DNA of 64,000 nt from 55-13 sp037190145 (GTDB lineage: Bacteria > Armatimonadota > Fimbriimonadia > Fimbriimonadales > Fimbriimonadaceae), in the NCBI GenBank assembly GCA_037190145.1, contig JBBCJU010000008.1:1-64000 (forward strand), given 5' to 3'. The notes under the pieces were generated by a model. That model saw nothing but the letters and a program-made list of their open reading frames with translations. It made no database searches and was not told the DNA's origin. This document shows positions 60,857 through 64,000 of this stretch, in pieces (the stretch's first letter is position 1; each line of letters starts with the position of its first letter). The translations under genes were made by a program, and so were the position numbers.

Positions 60857-62473
60857 ATGATTTCAACTTTATTGGCGGTGAGCGTGCTCGCAAGCTCGAG
60901 TCCAAAGGAAGCATCCATGCGAATTACGGGTGCTTCGATGTTTAAGAATGGCTACGTTGTTGTTTTGCGAGAGATGGATGTACCTTCCAGTGGTCAATAC
61001 ATGATTAAGCAGATTCCTCAGGGCTCACTGGGGACGGTGTGGATTACCGCAACTGACGGTACCAAGCTGAAAGAAGTGGTGAATTCGCTTAATGATGTGA
61101 AGCAGGACGTCTCGATTGAGTACGGAACCTTAGGGCAGATACTTGGTGCGAACAAAGGGAAGGTTCTTTCGTTTGAGGTCCAAATGCCAAACGATAAACG
61201 AGAATGGCAAACCGGAAAACTCCTGATGGTCTCTGAGGAGTTAGCGTTTGCAGAGAATGATGGCGAACAGTTTACGATTCCGCGCAAGGCGATTATCTCC
61301 ATCAAGTCCAAAGAGAAGCTAATCTACGGAACCAAGACTGAGGTGACAGCAAAGGTTCGCGGACTGCGCTTTGATGTCGAAACAGCAAAGGCAGGAAAGA
61401 TTTTTATGGTGAGCCTGGAGAAAGGGCTAACTTGGGCACCCGCTTTTGCTTTGGACATTACTGATCCTAACAAGCTGAAGTTGACGGCCAAAGCCACGGC
61501 GATCAACGATCTGGAAGACATTGTAAAAGGTGATCTTCGGTTTGTGACTGGCTTCCCCAATATGAGATTTGCGGGCACGATTGACCCGCTACTGATGCAC
61601 AGCAACGCAGACCAGTTCCTTGGAACCCTAGGTGGCGGTGGCTTTGGGGGAGGCGGGATTGGCGGCCCGGGAGGAGGTCGTGGGAGAGCGAGTGAGATGC
61701 AGAATCAAAAAGCTGCCGCTCCTATCGTGGCTGACGCCATGGAAGAAGTGATGGATATGGACGGCGATGGGATGCAAGCCGGTGATCTATTCTTCTATAC
61801 CAAGCAAGGCCTCACCCTGAAGCAGGGCGAACGCGCCATGTACATGCTCTTCCAGTCAGAAGCGAGCTACAAGGAACTTTACACTTGGTTAGTGGAAGAC
61901 CAAACACTAGACAATGTGGAATACAAGTTCCCTAGCGGAGACCCGGGCGAAGTGTGGCACAGCGTTCGGTTTAAGAACACCTCTGGTCAACCTCTGACCA
62001 CCAGCGCGATCACAACCTTTAAGAACGGACAAATGTTGGGGCAAGACATGCTCTCTTACACCCCCAATGGAGCCGAGGCAGAAGTTCGGATCACGAAGGC
62101 GTTGGATGTACGAGTAGAGAAAAGCGAAGAAGAGCTGAAGCGCGAGCCGGGGGTAATCAAGCAAAAGGTTTTTGTGGGCGTTGACCGAGACGGAAAGCGA
62201 CTCTACGAGGACAGAGATCTCTTTGACCGTTTGCACATTAAAGGAACCTTGGTGATTCGAAATAACAAGGCGAATACCGTCACGATGAAGGTAGCAAAGA
62301 CGTTGACTGGTGAAGTGGCCAATGCAAGTCACCAAGCCAAGGTCGTTAAGCTGGCGAAGGGCATCACCGATACGAATCCGACAAGCGTCGTCACTTGGCA
62401 AACGGATGTTGGTTCAGGCAAGACAACGAACCTAAGCTACGAGTTTTCGATCCTTGTGAAGTCGAATCGGTAG
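60857..62473 (+). CDS. Exported DUF4139-like protein with a glycine-rich loop
   Basis: 538 residues from ATG 60857, preceded by GGAGG six bases away (a GTG at 60827 is less likely). A signal peptide (MISTLLAVSVLASSSPKEA) leads to an N-terminal domain with TGASMFKNGYVVVLREMDV, then a beta-rich region (SLEKGLTWAPAFALDITDPNKLKLTAKATAINDLEDI) that resembles DUF4139. A low-complexity insert at about residues 258-285 is mostly Gly. The end (SVVTWQTDVGSGKTTNLSYEFSILVK) also fits that family. Function unknown. Confidence 0.78.
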   Translation: MISTLLAVSVLASSSPKEASMRITGASMFKNGYVVVLREMDVPSSGQYMIKQIPQGSLGTVWITATDGTKLKEVVNSLNDVKQDVSIEYGTLGQILGANKGKVLSFEVQMPNDKREWQTGKLLMVSEELAFAENDGEQFTIPRKAIISIKSKEKLIYGTKTEVTAKVRGLRFDVETAKAGKIFMVSLEKGLTWAPAFALDITDPNKLKLTAKATAINDLEDIVKGDLRFVTGFPNMRFAGTIDPLLMHSNADQFLGTLGGGGFGGGGIGGPGGGRGRASEMQNQKAAAPIVADAMEEVMDMDGDGMQAGDLFFYTKQGLTLKQGERAMYMLFQSEASYKELYTWLVEDQTLDNVEYKFPSGDPGEVWHSVRFKNTSGQPLTTSAITTFKNGQMLGQDMLSYTPNGAEAEVRITKALDVRVEKSEEELKREPGVIKQKVFVGVDRDGKRLYEDRDLFDRLHIKGTLVIRNNKANTVTMKVAKTLTGEVANASHQAKVVKLAKGITDTNPTSVVTWQTDVGSGKTTNLSYEFSILVKSNR

Positions 62474-62532
62474 GGGGAAGTTGGGGAGGAGAGGAGAAGG
62501 GGAGCTGCGGAGTAGAGGAGGTCAAAGAATGG
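62474..62532. other. Purine-rich stretch
   Basis: A G/A-rich run (gggga, ggagga, gaggag repeats) from 62475 to about 62523 just after the exported-protein gene; no gene or clear hairpin. Confidence 0.3.
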
Positions 62533-62922
62533 TCACCGATTCCGAGGTGAAGTAAAACACCACTTCGTGGGATTAGCGATCATCGAAACCAACATCCTAA
62601 TCACCTCCTCGGATTCTGCATCAATCTGGTCAAAGTACTCCTGGCTAATGTATTGATGGTGAAGGGCGAACTCAAGCCAACATTGAGTTTCGCCCATCTC
62701 AGTCTCAGCGTCGCTTAGTTTGGAAACGAAGTGTGCCTCATATCTGCGTTTCCTCCATGCTTCAGCTAAATTTGCACAGACTGATCTTGATCATCTCCTG
62801 ATCTGATCGGTTAATGCAAACTGTTCGATTTTTGGAAAAGATTGACTAACTTCATACAGCCTTACAGCTAGATCAAAGGCTTTACGGTAGACGATAAGGT
62901 CTCTATGAGATTGAACGGACAC
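62533..62922 (-). pseudogene. Four-helix-bundle protein gene broken by an in-frame stop
   Basis: The minus frame from GTG 62922 encodes SHRDLIVYRKAFDLAVRLY...FALTDQIRR, then TGA (62793-62791, codon 44), then SRSVCANLAEAWRKRRY, HFVSKLSDAETEMGETQCWLEFAL and a normal end at 62533. This is the four-helix-bundle protein family (TIGR02436, related to 23S rRNA intervening-sequence proteins). The family reads RRSSRSVCANIAEA here, so the stop replaces one Ser codon (TCA to TGA would do it). The frame is open on both sides, so a point change rather than a frameshift is likely. Confidence 0.8.
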
Positions 62923-63091
62923 TCTTACTCATTCACCATTGTTAGTACCAACTCCTTTCGCGTTTGCAACTCCTCTACTCCTCACCTAGACTTTCCCTCC
63001 GCTACATTACGGGCTTCCCTTCCGCATCCCTGCTTGGTTTCCGCTGTCTGGCCTTTTGATTTTAGGAAAGCAGTGGTACCTTGCAAGGAAC
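62923..63091. promoter_or_regulatory. Region upstream of lon
   Basis: 169 bases between the broken gene and lon. It contains AAGGAA just before the lon ATG; a short frame here is a shadow. No clear promoter was read with confidence. Confidence 0.3.
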
Positions 63092-64000
63092 ATGGCGAAA
63101 GCCCCTGCTCCTGATAAGACTTTGATTCCGGTTTTGGCCGTGCGAGATGCGGTTCACTTTCCGGCGCTGATTAACACTCTTAATGTGGTGCGTGAACCCA
63201 GTGTGCGCGCCATCCGCAAGAGTATGGATGGAGATCGTCGGGTGCTGGTTCTTAGTCAGCGGGATATGTCTCAAGAGGAACCACGAGTGGAGGACCTCTA
63301 TCGAATTGGGACTTTGAGTGAGGCATTACAGGCTCTCCCCATGCCCGATACTTCTTTACGAGTCGTTCTGAGAGGACTCGTTCGTGCAAGGGCAGCCCGT
63401 TTGATCACCCGGAACGGAACCTTTTGGGCAGAGATAGAGGAAGTTCCCGAGCAAGGTTCAGAAGACTTACGGGCAAACGCGGTGATGCGGGCAAGTGTAG
63501 AGACATTTGGCCGAGTGGTGGGCCTCAATAAGCAGATTCCACCAGAAGCGATGCAAAGTGTTGTGCACCTGGATGAGCCAGGCAAGCTCGCCGATGCCAT
63601 TGCCCACCATCTCCCACTGAAGCCCTCTGAAAAGCAGGCTCTACTGGAGCAACAAAACGCTCTCGAAAGGCTAGAAAGGATCTTTGAATTCCTAAAGCGC
63701 GAAGAGCAAATCCTCGATCTTGATGTCGATATCCGAAAACGGGTGGAGCGAGAGCTAGGAGATGGGCAGCGAGAGTTCTTCCTGCGAGAACAGTTAAAGA
63801 TCATCCAAAACGAGCTGCAACAGCGCGAACATCGTCTCGGAGAAACCGAGGAGTATAAGCAGAAGTTAGAGCAATGCCAAATGCCAGAAGCGGCAGAACA
63901 GAAGGCGCTTTCAGAATTACGCCGCCTGGATCGCACCCCCGCCAGTTCGCCCGAAGGAATGGTCCTGCGCAACTATCTTGACTGCATGGTGGAGCTCCCT
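63092..64000 (+). CDS. lon: ATP-dependent protease Lon, N-terminal part (runs off window)
   Basis: 303 codons from ATG 63092 to the edge, no stop reached. The LON substrate-binding domain is clear: LIPVLAVRDAVHFPALINTLNVVREPSVRAI at residues 11-41, VVLRGLVRARA, then the coiled-coil helical region with VERELGDGQREFFLREQLKIIQNEL at about residues 212-236, the standard Lon signature before the AAA+ domain. Cytoplasmic quality-control protease. The rest of the gene lies outside. Confidence 0.95.
   Translation, partial: MAKAPAPDKTLIPVLAVRDAVHFPALINTLNVVREPSVRAIRKSMDGDRRVLVLSQRDMSQEEPRVEDLYRIGTLSEALQALPMPDTSLRVVLRGLVRARAARLITRNGTFWAEIEEVPEQGSEDLRANAVMRASVETFGRVVGLNKQIPPEAMQSVVHLDEPGKLADAIAHHLPLKPSEKQALLEQQNALERLERIFEFLKREEQILDLDVDIRKRVERELGDGQREFFLREQLKIIQNELQQREHRLGETEEYKQKLEQCQMPEAAEQKALSELRRLDRTPASSPEGMVLRNYLDCMVELP

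Overview
The window reads as a stretch of chromosome from a bacterium of the phylum Armatimonadota, most likely the Fimbriimonadia. The best pointer is two type IV-pilin-like proteins carrying the N-terminal GFTLIELLVVIAIIAILAAI signature followed by an FPVFAQAK sequence and a C-terminal DG motif, a style typical of that phylum. This placement is an inference from protein style; no rRNA gene is present. I found no tRNA, CRISPR array, insertion sequence or prophage. Both strands are densely coded, many genes overlap by ATGA or TGATG, and gene ends often carry long perfect inverted repeats.

1-14.1 kb is a carbohydrate-utilisation region. On the minus strand lie a MalF-type permease, a sugar-binding lipoprotein and a GH43 glycosidase. 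Divergent from them are an ArsR-type regulator fused to a large C-terminal sensor-like domain, a prepilin-like protein, a 60-residue lipoprotein, a MalG-type permease, a second GH43 and a Tat-exported deacetylase-like protein. A second unit follows: a GntR-LacI (AraR-type) repressor, a second prepilin, a second 60-residue lipoprotein and a 716-residue exported glycosidase-like protein. The repeated [regulator / prepilin / tiny lipoprotein / sugar enzymes] arrangement is the strongest candidate for an undescribed system here. No transporter ATPase gene is present.

14.1-30.5 kb mixes regulation and housekeeping: an ECF sigma factor, a DUF4446 protein with a second ECF sigma and its anti-sigma factor, signal peptidase I, a Nudix hydrolase, aspartate-semialdehyde dehydrogenase, an AraC regulator, a CDGSH Fe-S protein, an M42 peptidase, a MerR regulator, a TPR-glycosyltransferase, a GT39-like membrane glycosyltransferase and PriA.

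30.5-48.5 kb holds two exported proteins, one with a caspase-fold-like His/Cys pair; RuvA and RuvB; a thioredoxin-fold protein; a frameshifted membrane gene coupled to an M48-like protein without its HExxH; an S10 carboxypeptidase; a VOC protein; a nitrilase; a cupin; an AddA/AddB-like pair whose nuclease motifs seem lost; and a flagellin behind a structured leader.

48.5-64 kb carries two FAD oxidoreductases, DapB, a GNAT acetyltransferase, a class V aminotransferase, a DbpA-like DEAD-box helicase, a HEAT-like protein, a BlaI/BlaR1-type pair with a clear operator, TspO, an exported DUF4139-like protein, a four-helix-bundle gene broken by one stop codon, and the first 303 codons of Lon, which runs off the window.
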